Source: Adiantum capillus-veneris
Taxonomy: Eukaryota > Streptophyta > Polypodiopsida > Polypodiales > Pteridaceae
Reading direction: 5' to 3'
Assembly: GCA_014529385.2 (NCBI GenBank)
Contig: CM043959.1
Span: 65,799,253 to 65,863,252 of the forward strand
Length of the DNA: 64,000 bases
Position 1 is the stretch's first letter. Every line of letters begins with the position of its first letter. The notes beneath the pieces are model-generated. The model had not been told where the DNA came from and searched no databases. It saw only the letters and a list, made by a program, of their open reading frames with translations. The position numbers and the translations under genes are program-made. Of this stretch, positions 1 through 10,675 are shown one piece after another.

Positions 1-1192
1 CAGGAGTTTTTTGGAGCAAGGGATTGTGCATATGTACATATCCATGCATGGTGCATCGAATAAAGGATTGCCCAATTTCCATAGCCAGGTGGTTACGTGG
101 GGCCCACGTGTGTACAGGTAGGGCAGCATGTACATAGTGCATCGATTTTCATCGTTACCAGTACCAGTGTGTTTTTTATACAATAAGGAGGAGTTGGTAG
201 TGCTTAAAACTTCTCGAGGAAGCTATCCGCGGGCCGACGACATGAGGTCAGCAGGTGCGTCAGATGGCATCTAGTGGCGTCAGGAGGGCGAGCAAGGTCA
301 ATATTTGCACGCGGATGAGGACGGACACAACGTGGGTGTTTTCTTGTGAGAGTTATGCAGAAAGGTCATCATTAGGACCACTTTTTGGGGCCACTTCACG
401 TGGTGGCGAGATGCATTATTGGAAAAAAGCTGAGTGCCAGGTGTGCGAATGATGCAAAAAGGTGACAACTATGCACTGCGAGGTCAGTTTTTGGCCTGTT
501 CGGGGTCCGTTTGAGGTCATCTAAAAGACCAAGGGTGCCCAACTAAAAAAGCTAAGTGTGGGAACTGAAAAAACAGAGAGAAGACCAGAAAAAACGTGGA
601 GAAGAGAGAAGGAACAGCCGCAGGTGTGTTTTTGCTCATTTTGGAGCCTGTTTTGGCCGTAAACTGCTCATCCGAGGTCGGATTTGAGCACTTTGACATT
701 GTAGACTGGGGTTTTGGGCCGTTCCGGACGCGATGGCGCTGTCCATTTTGCCAAATTCCTCCCTCTTTTTCTGCTGTTTTGGCTGTGTAAGTTTCTCCTA
801 TGAGCGAAGTTTCTGCTCCAGTTTGTGATTGTATCTGGCTTCTTTTACCCATATTGTGTGAGCTATTTTCCCCATTGGTGTTGGCCCAAGCTCAATTGTA
901 TCTAAACATCAGAAATTCTCCTCTTTTGAGTTGAGTTTTTTGGGTGTGTGTGTGTGTGTGTGTGTCTGTGTGGAGTGGGCAAGTGGATAGTCTCTCTCCT
1001 CTCACTCCAGAGGTGTGTTCCCTGTCTCGGCCAGGTGTGTTGTCTAAGCCGAGTGGTGCCCCATAGTGTGTGTGTGTATCATTCCAAGAGTGTGTGTCGG
1101 GTCGTTATAGAGGCGCTGTGTGTGTTTTCATCCCGCTCACAGCGTGTCGCGGTGGAATCTCAACTTGGAGTGTCCAAGTCTGTTACGCTTTA

Positions 1193-1194
<2 letters not shown>
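1..1194. other. Non-coding, no gene recognised
   Basis: No reading frame here resembles a known protein. The stretch holds a (TG)n tract at about 943-963. At about 1140-1178 a segment contains ACTTGGAGTGTCCAAG, matching the last bases of the gypsy LTR that ends at 45456. This suggests that part of the region is an old plus-oriented LTR end. The remainder is unassigned. Confidence 0.5.

Positions 1195-1253
<59 letters not shown>
1195..1253. repeat. (AG)n microsatellite
   Basis: An uninterrupted run of about 29 AG dinucleotides. It separates a gypsy-LTR-like end on the left from an A-family LTR fragment on the right. Confidence 0.98.
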
Positions 1254-1254
<1 letters not shown>

Positions 1255-1690
1255 GGCAGAGTTCTACGCCTGGAAGTGTTGGCCCCAAAGACTGGCGCCC
1301 CTTTCGGTATTTCTTTATCATTAATCATTGCAAAGTACAACTCCAGAGGGACCTCTGCTCACAGACTTTGTGTCCAAATACTTTGCAGAGTGAGGCCCCA
1401 GGGGCTTTTTTATTCTTACAAGGGATGCTCAAAAGTAGAGCCCCAAAAGCATTGTATCAAAAGCATTGCAAACCCAATGTGTCTGCTTCCAAAAGTTGCT
1501 AGCCTGAATCGCAGAAATCCATACAACCTGCCACGTGGCATGGCCAACGTAAAACGCGGACTTTCAGAGGGTAAGCTTCTGGTCTTTAAAGCTTTAGGCC
1601 CCTCGGAAGAGGTACCATAAGTTGGCAACTTTGAGCTTCAAGTTCTTTAATTTAGGCCTCTCGACTAGGCTCTGTAAGTTGGAAAGACTT
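1254..1690 (-). repeat. A-family LTR fragment, diverged
   Basis: It contains the box GGCGCCCCTTTCGGTATT (about 1291-1308), then the AAAAGCATT/GCCCCAAAAGC stretch, then TTTAGGCCCCTCGG (about 1592-1605). These appear in the same order as in the better preserved A LTRs of this window, read on the minus strand. It has no clean TG/CA ends and no target-site duplication, so it is an old truncated copy. Confidence 0.55.
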
Positions 1691-1774
1691 TATCTGCATC
1701 TTCCACTAGAGGTTGGACCTCCCTCTGTCCCTCGAGTGCATCCAGTCATCCATGCCATGTCATCACTTTGTGAA

Positions 1775-1806
1775 CCCCCCCCCCCCCCCCCACCCCCCCC
1801 ACCCCC
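1775..1806. repeat. Poly-C tract
   Basis: Nearly pure C run interrupted by single A residues. Confidence 0.95.
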
Positions 1807-2255
1807 GCGGTGATAGAGACTTTGAAGGCACATCATCTCCAAGCTACTGCCTCAGCTCTTCCCTATCCTCCCAACAGCCATCGTACTTGCTCTTAGAACA
1901 GGGCTGACCTCAGCCCCCTCTCTGTATCAGGCAGTTACCAACTGGTGATGTGGTAGTGCTGGCATGGTGTTGTAGACGGCACGGTGCTGCTAGTGACGTG
2001 ACATAGTTAACGTGTGCACTCAAGTGGATGATGACTCGGTGCTAACGTGGCTGATCCTGACAGTGTAGCAACAATGGTGTGGCACTAGTGGATAGGAGTT
2101 ATAAAAGCAGCACCAGCAAGGCAATTTTCTAAGATGTGGAGCTCAAACGAGGCTCATTTTATAGCAATCTTACCTCAAGGAAGTTGATATTTTTGCATGT
2201 TGTATACTTAAAATCTCCAATTTTTCATCCGGCTTATACATTGCTTGTGCCTATG
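1807..2255. other. Non-coding spacer, no gene recognised
   Basis: No coding signature was found. A TATA-like string (GTTATAAAAGC) lies at about 2098, followed by a stretch that could be an LTR leader, but no matching second copy exists in the window. The last five bases, CTATG at 2251-2255, are the left target-site duplication of the element that follows. Confidence 0.4.
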
Positions 2256-2334
2256 TATTGGACTTGGAAGCTATGACGGGTGCTTCCAATGAGGATCCAT
2301 GGCAAGCTTGAGAGCGTGCAGCAAAAAACGAACG

Positions 2335-2387
<53 letters not shown>

Positions 2388-2562
2388 CGACACAAAAAGC
2401 CACGCTTTATATTATTTTATTCAAAGCCTCACAATATATATAGATCTCTTTAGGCTCACATCAGCCATGCAAACTCCACATATGAACTGGCTCATAACTG
2501 AGTTTATCTGCACGCCATAAGGGTATGTTCCCACGGGCTATATCAAGCTTGAAAACCCAACA
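2256..2562 (-). repeat. LTR-D, left copy (3' LTR)
   Basis: It begins TATTGGACTTGG (terminal TG decayed to TA) and ends GAAAACCCAACA. It carries an internal (GA)n tract at about 2337-2385. The right copy has the same text around its GA tract. Confidence 0.88.
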
Positions 2563-3481
2563 ATCCCTCCATCAAGCCCAAACTAGACTAACCATTCTCA
2601 TGACACTTCGAGTTTTTGGTGTACTCATCAACCGTGAGTTTTATGTTCTCTCACAACCAAGGGTTTTGGTATACACATAACCTAGTGCTACCACAATGAA
2701 CCCCCCCCGGGGCCCCTCAAACACATAGGGTGTAAGCCAACGTAGCTACCATCATATGAAGTTTTTGGTTTACTTCCGAACCTTGGGTTTTAGGTTTACC
2801 CAATAGCCTCATGAGAAGTGGTTTACAACAAGGACTTGAGCCAAACATTTTATTTTTTTCTTTTGGGAGGTCTTACCACTTTTATCTTGTGGCAGTGTCT
2901 ATAACCCGTACGATTTCGACATGGCAATAACTGACAACTGATAAACATGACAAATCTATAACATAAACAACAAGAAAACTCATTTTTAGAAATTTGTGTT
3001 GACGTGCCAAGTTTTTAAGAAAACTATTTGCAAAAATCAACGATCAAGGCTTCCTATTTCCAGTGTGATAACGTTCAAATTCGGGATTTACTACAATTGT
3101 CAATTCCATGAGTTTAGTTGTAGAGGCATCGTTATAGCCTTGGCAATATTTATTCTCATCGTCAGTCAAAAGTTCCGAGAAATCTTCATCCATACCTAAA
3201 TCTTCCATTCCTTTGCTCTCTACATGTATTGTGTGAGCTCTTTGTAAGGTCTGCATGTAATGATCAAGGGAGTCTTGGACTAAATTGATATCCATGGGTT
3301 CCCTCTCTTCTACGTATGTTTTGAGGAAGCTTGAAGTTGTTAGATTGTTGCTTCATTGCCATAGGCGTTTTCAGAAGCCCTTGGTTGGTTTGCATGCAGC
3401 ATCAAGCCTTACTACGGGCTTTTTGAGATGCCTTTGCCATTGTCAACTGTGTTTTGGGACACCGTGTGCTTGCTGCAACAG
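2563..3481 (-). other. Interior of element D, 3' part
   Basis: It starts with the polypurine tract (complement of ATCCCTCCATCAAG) next to the LTR. An 83-codon open frame on the minus strand (3044-3295) is acidic, has no recognisable domain, and may be a gag-like remnant. The segment ends with AACAG (3477-3481), the left target duplication of B1. Confidence 0.55.
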
Positions 3482-4671
3482 TGTCACATGACACATCCAA
3501 ACCCTATGTGTCCGTGGACAAGCTACACCATAGCAGGGTTCCCGTCAGTCAAGTCAGTTTAGATTAGTAGTGATCTGGCACTTTTGTAAGTCTATTCGTA
3601 GACCGTGCATGCCCACTCACTTAGCATAGATGCATATCCTCCGGTTGCACACAACATGATCATCGGAATTCCCATCAGAATCCATTAGCATCAGTTAGGG
3701 GAATTTTCCAATGCATTTAGCATATTTTTCTATTTTTGGTTATTTTCACTTATTATTTTTAAGTGACTTTCCAACAAAAGTAGGTAGGGCAATTTTGCTA
3801 AGTTAATATATAAGCAAACCCAAGTTAGCACTTTCTGGCAGAAGAGGCTGCAGGAGCTTCCCGCTTAACATGCAACTTCTCAGCAATACCCCCTGAACCT
3901 CTGGCGTTTTGGCTTGCATCATCACCTACACCATCAGAGCCTAGCGTTTTGGATAAAGACCTCAGCCGGCGTGTCCTCTTGCAGTTACCGCGGGCAACAT
4001 CAGATCCCTAGCATTCAACTCCTTGCATGATCGCCATAGCACCATTCAGCCCAGCGTTTTCATGGCAAAAACGTTACATCTTCAGCAGCGTTTTTCATTG
4101 CAAAAACGCCAGCCATAGACCTGCAGCATCAGCGTTTTGTCAACAGTTTCAGCCTCAAGAAAAATGCAGCCAAGTTCATCAGTTTTCAGCCTAGACACAA
4201 AAGCAGAACAGCCCCCAAGTTGGTTGCAGATGCTCCCCCATTTTCAGCCATAAAAACGCAGCCCAAACAGTCATTTTCAGCCACCAAGACAACCCCGAAT
4301 TCAGCCATAGAAGATCACAGATTTCAGCCTAAGTCGTGGTCATCACCGTCGTCGCCATCGGCATAGTCCAAGTTGTATCAGTCCATTGCATACGCATTGT
4401 ACACCTTTGTGCAATCAAAGTAGACCACTCTCGCCGACAAGAGTGGGGCCTTCGGAGGAGGGTTTTACAACCTCTCGGGTGTCGTATCTCTTCTCTCTCC
4501 TTCTCTCAGTCTCATTCACTTGCACGCACAATATCCACTCACTTTGTTCGTGATCATAGCACTCTCCATAAGACGGAAAGCTCTCTCTTTCATTAAGAAC
4601 TAAAAGGAACGTTGAGCAATAAAGATCACTTATCTTGAGGAAATACAACATTCATTCCGCTGCACCTTACA
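3482..4671 (+). repeat. LTR-B1, 5' copy
   Basis: About 1190 bp, TG...CA. A TATA box (AATATATAAGC, about 3806) is followed by a leader with about eight copies of GCGTTTT or its complement AAAACGC between 3900 and 4260. The terminal part has CTTGAGCAATAAAG-like text that could serve polyadenylation. Confidence 0.92.
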
Positions 4672-4672
4672 T

Positions 4673-4690
4673 TGGTATCAGAGCTTTGGA
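4673..4690 (+). promoter_or_regulatory. Primer-binding site of B1
   Basis: TGGTATCAGAGCTTTGG begins one base after the 5' LTR. Its first 12 bases match the plant initiator methionine tRNA 3'-end complement used by many plant LTR elements. Confidence 0.9.
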
Positions 4691-5202
4691 AGTGTTATGC
4701 ATTACTCAAGGAAAGAACCACAAGAATTTTTTTGCTTGTTGCGATCGCACGATCCCAAGTTCGCTTGGGCATGGCGATTCCTAATCGTGTTTTGTTGAAG
4801 AGTGACAGGAATCCCAAGAAAGAAGGGCTTGTCCAACCTCCCCTTGTGTCTCTTTTCACTCATTGAGAGCGGACCGTGCACTTAGCGGCCGGCCAATCGA
4901 CGTGAGGTGGGAAAAAGCAACCTTGGTGTGAGCGCAAGGCCGCCAAGGGGTGCGCCCGCAGAAAGGGTAGAACTCAGGTGAAGAGAAGATCCTTCTCAAC
5001 CGCGATTTGCAAGCGAAAGAAAACCTCAAGAACCCCAAGAACCCAAGACCCTCAAGACTCAAGAACCCAAGATTCTCACGAATCAAGGACCTCAAGAACC
5101 TCAAGACCCTCAAGAACCCAAGTTCCTCGTGGACTTAAGAACCCAAGACCCCAAGAACCCACAAGAACCCACAACTTCAGAATGATCATCACTCGAAGCG
5201 CA

Positions 5203-6024
5203 ATGGATACTTCGCTTGGAGGTGATGAGCATGAGAGAGGCGAAGAAGAATTTTCCCCACCAGGAGGTTTTTCCGACCCTCCCCCTTTCCTATATACGAC
5301 AAGGATTGCATTAACTCCTATGGACGCTTTCGACAAGAGGATGATGGACAAGAAGTTCGAAGACAAAGCAAGAGATGCCGAACGAGAAGCAGAAAGAAAA
5401 GCCTACAAAGAAGACATGGCAGCCATCGAGCGTAAGTACCAAGAAAGAATGGCAGCCATAGCGCGTGAGAGCGAGCAAGCACGCTTGGAAGCCAAAGAAC
5501 GACAAGCCAAATTGGATCATGAATTCAAAGAAAGACAAGCAGAAATGGAACGCAGACAAGCAAAGAACCAAGTAAGACAAGCAAAATTTTATCGCGAGAA
5601 CAAAGCACGACTGCAAGAGATGTTGCGACTCTTTTCTCAAGTGCAGGCACCGATGCAAGAGATTCGGGAAAAGGAGACCCTCTCAGTCTCTTCTTCTCCA
5701 TCGCATGATAAGCACAATGATTTGCATGATGATGAGAAGCATGATGAATTGAATGATAATGATTTGTATGATGATTTGGATGCCAATGATTTGCATAATG
5801 ATTTGGATGACAATGACAATGACAAGCATGATGATTTGCATGATCAAGATGTGATTTCTCACAAGCATGATGAGTTGCATGAAGAAGATGTGATTGTTCA
5901 CAAGGATGATGTGTTAGTTGATGCTTTTTCTAGCGAAGCTAACCTCGTTGTAGATTCGATCAATCACGAAGAACCGATCTTGACTTTCGAGTCGAGGTCC
6001 AAAGAACCCCCACAGGACGATTAG
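5203..6024 (+). CDS. Family-B protein, N-terminal part (unknown function)
   Basis: The protein is not recognised. The start at 5203 (MDTS) was chosen because the same start and the following roughly 60 residues recur in B2 at 30155, whereas upstream text is not open in B2. Visible parts, by residue: 1-45, acidic with a GEEEFSPPGGFSDP motif; 45-150, a strongly charged coiled-coil region rich in Glu, Arg, Lys and Ala; 165-235, a low-complexity Asp/His/Asn/Leu repeat of the type HDDLHDxDVISHKHD; 240-274, two forms of an EPILxFESRSKEPPQ repeat. No CCHC knuckle, DSG protease, RT or integrase motif is seen. A TAG at 6022-6024 interrupts the frame, which stays open beyond it (6025-6279); the B2 copy is open at the equivalent place. 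It may be a highly diverged gag or a captured host fragment. Confidence 0.6.
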   Translation: MDTSLGGDEHERGEEEFSPPGGFSDPPPFLYTTRIALTPMDAFDKRMMDKKFEDKARDAEREAERKAYKEDMAAIERKYQERMAAIARESEQARLEAKERQAKLDHEFKERQAEMERRQAKNQVRQAKFYRENKARLQEMLRLFSQVQAPMQEIREKETLSVSSSPSHDKHNDLHDDEKHDELNDNDLYDDLDANDLHNDLDDNDNDKHDDLHDQDVISHKHDELHEEDVIVHKDDVLVDAFSSEANLVVDSINHEEPILTFESRSKEPPQDD

Positions 6025-6828
6025 ATCATTCAGGACGAACCGATCTTGGCTCCCAAGCCTTGGTCCAAAGAGCCATCACAGGAAGTATTATGTGTTCGCA
6101 TGATTGATACGCACGCATTGTTCGAGTGTTTCATTCGTGAAGGTTTCCTGTATTTTAGTCAACATCGTTATGTGATCCCTTTTCCTAGGCATGACATATT
6201 GTATGTTGAGCACGTTTCTCTCATGGATGAGCACGAATGTATGCGGATTGTTCATGAAAAGTTGAAAAGTTGTATATAAGGAAGTCACATTCCATGTCTC
6301 TTCCTTGGCATGACACAGTTTCCGAACGAGCACATGATAGTATGACCACCAAACATGGGTATTTCCATTGTGATTTGCCACAGTTGATTGATTTCGATCA
6401 AACAGAAAAGATTCGAGCGCATTGTTTGCATGTGTTTGATGAACGGGTTGTCACTCCGTCTATTTGTTCATCTACAAGTCTTTAGAGAAGACACGATTTT
6501 TTTCCTTCACTTTACATGGAATGGGTATGTTCATGGTTTTGTGTTGGAGATGGTTTCAGGAATTTTCAACCATGGAGATTCTTGCAGACGAAAGAAGCAG
6601 GATAGTCAACGAAGTTGAAGCATCAAAGGAGCCACAGAAGACTTTGTGTCGCTTTCGGCGTGGCCCAAAGAAGCAAGCGTTGCAGACCTTTATGAAGTTC
6701 AAGTACCGCACGACCCACACATCAGAGTGGGTCGGCGAAGACTCCCTTCCAGGATTCCGGATGCTGTTGGCGATCTCCCTCGACGCCATACAGTTCGGTA
6801 CCAGTACCTCACTTTGAAAAGGAGGGGA
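6025..6828 (+). pseudogene. Family-B protein, C-terminal part, broken by stops and frameshifts
   Basis: The same frame continues from 6025 to 6279. Homologous text then continues in other frames (6270-6485 and 6464-6817), so small indels break the reading near 6275 and 6480. Recognisable blocks shared with B2 are EVLCVRMI, ALFECFI, SMSLPWHDTVSERA and CDLPQLIDFD. The region just before the PPT is open in two frames, so its true C-terminus is uncertain. No known domain is apparent. Conservation of these blocks between B1 and B2 argues that the protein mattered to the family. Confidence 0.5.
6814..6828 (+). promoter_or_regulatory. Polypurine tract of B1
   Basis: TTGAAAAGGAGGGGA lies directly before the TGTCAC start of the 3' LTR. 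This is the standard position of the plus-strand primer. Confidence 0.9.
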
Positions 6829-8016
6829 TGTCACGTGACACATCCCGACCCTATGTGTCCGTGGACAAGCTACACCATAGCAGGGTTCCCGTCAGTCAAG
6901 TCAGTTTAGATTAGTAGTGATCTGGCACTTTTGTGAGTCTATTCGTAGACCGTGCATGCCCAGTCACTTAGCATAGATGCATATCCTCCGGTGCACACAG
7001 CATGATCATTGGAATTCCCATCAGAATCCATTAGCATCAGTTAGGGGAATTTTCCAGTGCATTTAGCCTATTTTCCTATTTTTGGTTATTTTCACTCATT
7101 ATTTTTAAGTGACTTTCCAACAAAAGTAGGTAGGGCAATTTTGCTAAGTTAATATAAAAGCAAACCCAAGTTAGCACTTTCTGGCAGAAGAGGCAGCAGG
7201 AGCATCCCGTTCAACAGGTAACTTCTCAGCAGTACCCTCAGAACCTCTGGCGTTTTGGCTTTCATCATCACCTACACCATCAGAGCCTAGCGTTTTGGAT
7301 AAAGACCTCAGCCGGCGTGTCCTCTTGCAGTTACCGCGGGCAACATCAGATCCTTAGCATTCAACTCCTTGCATGATCGCCATAGCACCATTCAGCCCAG
7401 CGTTTTCATGGCAAAAACGCTACATCTTCAGCAGCGTTTTTCATTGCAAAAACGCCAGCCATAGACCTGCAACATCAGCGTTTTGTCAACAGTTTAAGCC
7501 TCAAGAAAAACGCAGCCAAGTTCATCAGTTTTCAGCCTAGACACAGAAGCAGAACAGCCCCCAGTTGGTTGCAGATGCTCCCCCATTTTCAGCCATAAAA
7601 ACGCAGCCCAAACAGTCCTTTTCAGCCACCAAGACAACCCCGAATTCAGCCATAGAAGATCACAGATTTCAGCCTAAGTCGTGGTCATCACCGTCGTCGC
7701 CATCGGCATAGTCCAAGTTGCATCAGTCCATTGCATACGCATTGTACACCTTTGTGCAATCAAAGTAGACCACTCTCGCCGACGAGAGTGGGGCCTTCGG
7801 AGGAGGGTTTTACAACCTCTCGGGTGTCGTATCTCTTCTCTCTCCTTCTCTCAGTCTCATTCACTTGCACGCACTATATCCAGTCACTTTGTTCGTGATC
7901 ATAGCACTCTCCATAAGACGGAAAGCTCTCTCTTTCCCTAAGAACTAAAAGGAACCTTGAGCAATAAAGATCACTAATCTTGAGGAAATACAACATTCAT
8001 TCCGCTGTACCTTACA
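6829..8016 (+). repeat. LTR-B1, 3' copy
   Basis: About 1188 bp and nearly identical to 3482-4671 throughout, with a TATA at about 7151 (AATATAAAAGC) and the same GCGTTTT/AAAACGC cluster. It is followed by the AACAG duplication. Confidence 0.93.
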
Positions 8017-8021
8017 AACAG

Positions 8022-8317
8022 CTATTTAATATGCTCCCATTTGCTAGAGTGCACCCGCTCTGACAGCGTTTTAGAACGCAGAGTACAACAATGCCTTTTG
8101 GGTAGCGTTTTGAAACACAGTCTACCCCTTCTCTGCGCCTGCTGCTGCAACTGTGCCGCAAAAACCGGATAGCATCTTGAGATGCTCACCTTCACCCACA
8201 CCAACCAAACGGCTTGCTCAACGTCGTTTCCCGAGCTTGCACCAGTGTCCACCTCACCGTGCCTTTTGATATGCTCGCCAAACTACCTCCTTGGAGCGCC
8301 TCTGCTCTGATATCACT
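8022..8317 (-). other. Interior of element D, 5' part with PBS
   Basis: Non-coding. Read on the minus strand, the LTR ends ...CAAGTCCAACA and is followed two bases later by TGATATCAGAGC (complement of 8304-8315), an initiator-Met-type primer site with one change from TGGTATCAGAGC. Confidence 0.7.
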
Positions 8318-8388
8318 TGTTGGACTTGGAAGCTATGACAGGTGCTTCCCATGAGGATCCATGGCAAGCTTGAGAGTGTGCAACAGAA

Positions 8389-8443
<55 letters not shown>
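8318..8443 (-). repeat. LTR-D, right copy, inner piece plus GA tract
   Basis: TGTTGGACTTGG to AACGAGAG matches 2256-2340 of the left LTR. It then runs into a (GA)n tract (about 8392-8443), where the LINE is inserted. The remainder of this LTR resumes at about 10676. Confidence 0.85.
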
Positions 8444-8446
<3 letters not shown>

Positions 8447-8632
8447 AATGAAATGAAATGTTATATTAACGTCTTTAAAAGGCCAAAATTACCTATGAGA
8501 CCAATCTGTTACAAAATGGTGAATCTAACACCATGTCTGGGTACAAAAGAACTAGATACTACTACTAGAATCCATCCTCATCAGCCCTCTAGATATCAAG
8601 AGTATGGGTCGAATCCTCTGTTGTAGTCTCCG

Positions 8633-9825
8633 TCAATGCTGTGTAGCCCCTCTCCTCGAACGTGGCCGTCTAGATCTCCGTAGCTCCAGTGCTCGGTCGA
8701 TGAGAGTGCCGGTAGTGGTCGAATGAGTGTGGGTCGAGCTCTGCAATGATGACTGCTCCTCTGGCTGTCCCATATCTAGTGAAAAGAAATCTGTAATCTG
8801 TCTTTGGGACTGTCTCTCTCTATCTCTCCCCAGTAAAGTGTCTCTATATCTGTGTAACTCAAGTAGATATAGCCCAAGACATCTCTGATCCTCATAACTC
8901 ATGACCCTAGAGAAAGGACCGAAACCCTCTCTGAATAAGTAGTGGAAACGGCCCCGTATCTCATAGTACACTGTGCAATGACATATGTAGTGTAGCTTTG
9001 TCTCTGGCTCTAACTGGCATACGCGGCATATCCTGCTATCTGCTGGTATCCCTCTAAATCTACCAGTCTCAATCTCCAGCTGATGTGAGAATGTGCGTAT
9101 CTGACCAATGGCACACCGCGAACCATGAGACATATGTGTGTCCATGTAGCTGGGTCGAATCACAAACCCATTTCCTGTGAGGTGGAGAAGATGCTCTCTA
9201 TAGAAAGCGATCTTCGTTCCCAACTCTTGTGGCGGCTCTATTCATGTCCTTCTGGTATCCAGCTGGATTAGGTCCTGACGAATGAGTCTAGTAATCTCCA
9301 CCCGTGTAAGAGACATCGAGGGTGCCTGAAGAGAGTACCGGAAAGGGGGCAACCTGTCCATGGTGAAACCATGCGTCTGAAACCATGATGTCATATGTGC
9401 ATACCAGCATGAAGTGTCCCCCTGAAGAGCTAACTGTGTCTAGAAGACTCAAGGGCTAGTCTAGCATATCTGTCTCTAGTAGTATCCCACAAGCTGCGCA
9501 CAAAGGAGACCGATCTGGTAAGCGCCTCAATCTCCAAAGGCGGGGCAGCTAGCTCTGCTCGAATGATAGCGTGGGGTACGGAGGCCTTGGCTCTGATCAA
9601 TCGAGAGATCATAGATACCAAGGGCCTCTCCATACGTCTCCAACCATCCTGGCCTAGAGAAGGTCCCCATGTCTGCACCCCATACAACATAATTGAGGCT
9701 ACTAAGGTATCAAAGAGCCATAACTTTGTCCGAGGTTCATGGAACTGAACCTGCGAACACATCCTCTCCAAGCCTCCCAAGGCCGCAAAAGCTGTAGTCA
9801 GTCTAGTCTCTGCTGGTCTCCCCAA
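8633..9825 (-). pseudogene. LINE ORF2, post-RT and C-terminal Cys/His region
   Basis: Two frames (9430-9825 and 8633-9223) cover the thumb/connection-like region (LYGVQTWGPSLG, typical of plant LINE ORF2) and the C-terminus with CRVCQLEPETKLHYICHC, a C-x2-C...H...C cluster seen at the end of many LINE ORF2 proteins. A stop and a frameshift lie between 9223 and 9430. The final 60 residues are Ser/Thr/Arg-rich. Confidence 0.75.
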
Positions 9826-10660
9826 AGAAAACCTCGGCCCAGTGAAGCCAACCCCAAGGTATGTGTATGCATCTGTATACTCTACAATCTCTTGACCATA
9901 TGTGAAACAATCTGCGCATCAATCGAGCTCTCGGTACCATGTCAAATGCTCTGCGGAAATCCACAAAGCTACAATAAATCCGTCTCCCATGTGACCTGCC
10001 CTCCTCAATGATGGCTCTGAGTGTCAGAATATGATCAAGAGTGGAGAAACCCCTCCTTAAAGCGGCCTCGCCCATTGCTCGTACACCCTCACCCTCTGCC
10101 CAATTACTCAATTGCTGCTCAAGAATGGATGCATACAACCATGCCAATGTGTGCCCAACCATAATAGTGCGGTAATTCCCAGGCTCTGTAGGATCACCTG
10201 CTTTGAAGACAGGCACAATAGTAGACAACCTCCAAGTCTCAGGTAACCCCTCACACATAGCACAATTGAACAACACTGCAAGAACCTACCAGCATATCTC
10301 TAGCATGTGTAAAGTGCTTTGCTACTAGACCATCATGATCATATGCCCTGTTGGTCCTCATCCTGTCAATGGCTCTCTTTACCATCTAACTGGTAAAGAA
10401 GGTGCTGGTAGGTGGGCATGGCTCTGTAGGATCTGGAAGGGAGTCTTGTCCAGGAACCGTATATAACGATGAGGCATACTGGCCCACACATCAGGAGAAG
10501 TAATCACTGGGGGAGGAGAGTGCTCATGAAAGAATCGCCATGTCTCACCTGAGTCTCTACTCAAGAACAGCTGATACAAGTCTCCCTCCATCTGGGCCAA
10601 GTAAGCTCGTTTCTTCCGTCGCACAAGGTGTCGGGAAGCAATCCGAGATGTCTGTAAGTG
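9803..10660 (-). pseudogene. LINE ORF2, RT N-terminal portion
   Basis: An open frame at 10379-10735 (pre-RT linker, RRKKRAYLAQMEGDLYQLF) and another at 9803-10276 show LINE RT hallmarks: VFKAGDPTEPGNYRTI (RT motif 1 region), GFSTLDHILTLRAIIEEG (motif 2), and FVDFRRAFDMV with the first catalytic Asp (motif A). After motif A the frame runs only about 40 residues and then reaches post-RT sequence, so motifs B and C are deleted. About 100 bp between the two frames is disrupted. Confidence 0.8.
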
Positions 10661-10675
10661 ATGACTCCTAAAAGA

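Larger units (their letters stand above)
3482..8016 (+). mobile_element. LTR retrotransposon B1 (family B), complete
   Basis: Two near-identical LTRs (3482-4671 and 6829-8016), each starting TGTCAC and ending CTTACA, flank a 2.16-kb interior. A perfect 5-bp target duplication AACAG (3477-3481 and 8017-8021) bounds the element. An initiator-Met-type PBS follows the 5' LTR and a purine tract precedes the 3' LTR. The interior holds one long reading frame and no recognisable protease, RT, RNase H or integrase. Transposition must therefore depend on enzymes supplied by another element. The similarity of the two LTRs suggests a fairly recent insertion. Confidence 0.93.
8444..10675 (-). mobile_element. 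Non-LTR retrotransposon (LINE), truncated, inserted in a GA microsatellite
   Basis: A minus-strand LINE fragment with GA repeat on both sides (8392-8443 and 10676-10695), interrupting the GA tract of LTR-D. Its 3' end, read on the minus strand, is a short (ATTTC)3-type tail instead of poly-A (complement of 8443-8460). It carries part of an ORF2: the linker before RT, the N-terminal half of RT, and a C-terminal region with a Cys/His cluster. The endonuclease domain is missing, as expected of 5' truncation. The central RT region with the catalytic F/Y-x-D-D motif is also absent, so it is inactive. Confidence 0.85.

Noticed and set aside
1120-1620. 166-codon plus-strand frame at the GA tract
   Set aside because: The RERERE stretch is the microsatellite and the rest is antisense A-LTR sequence.
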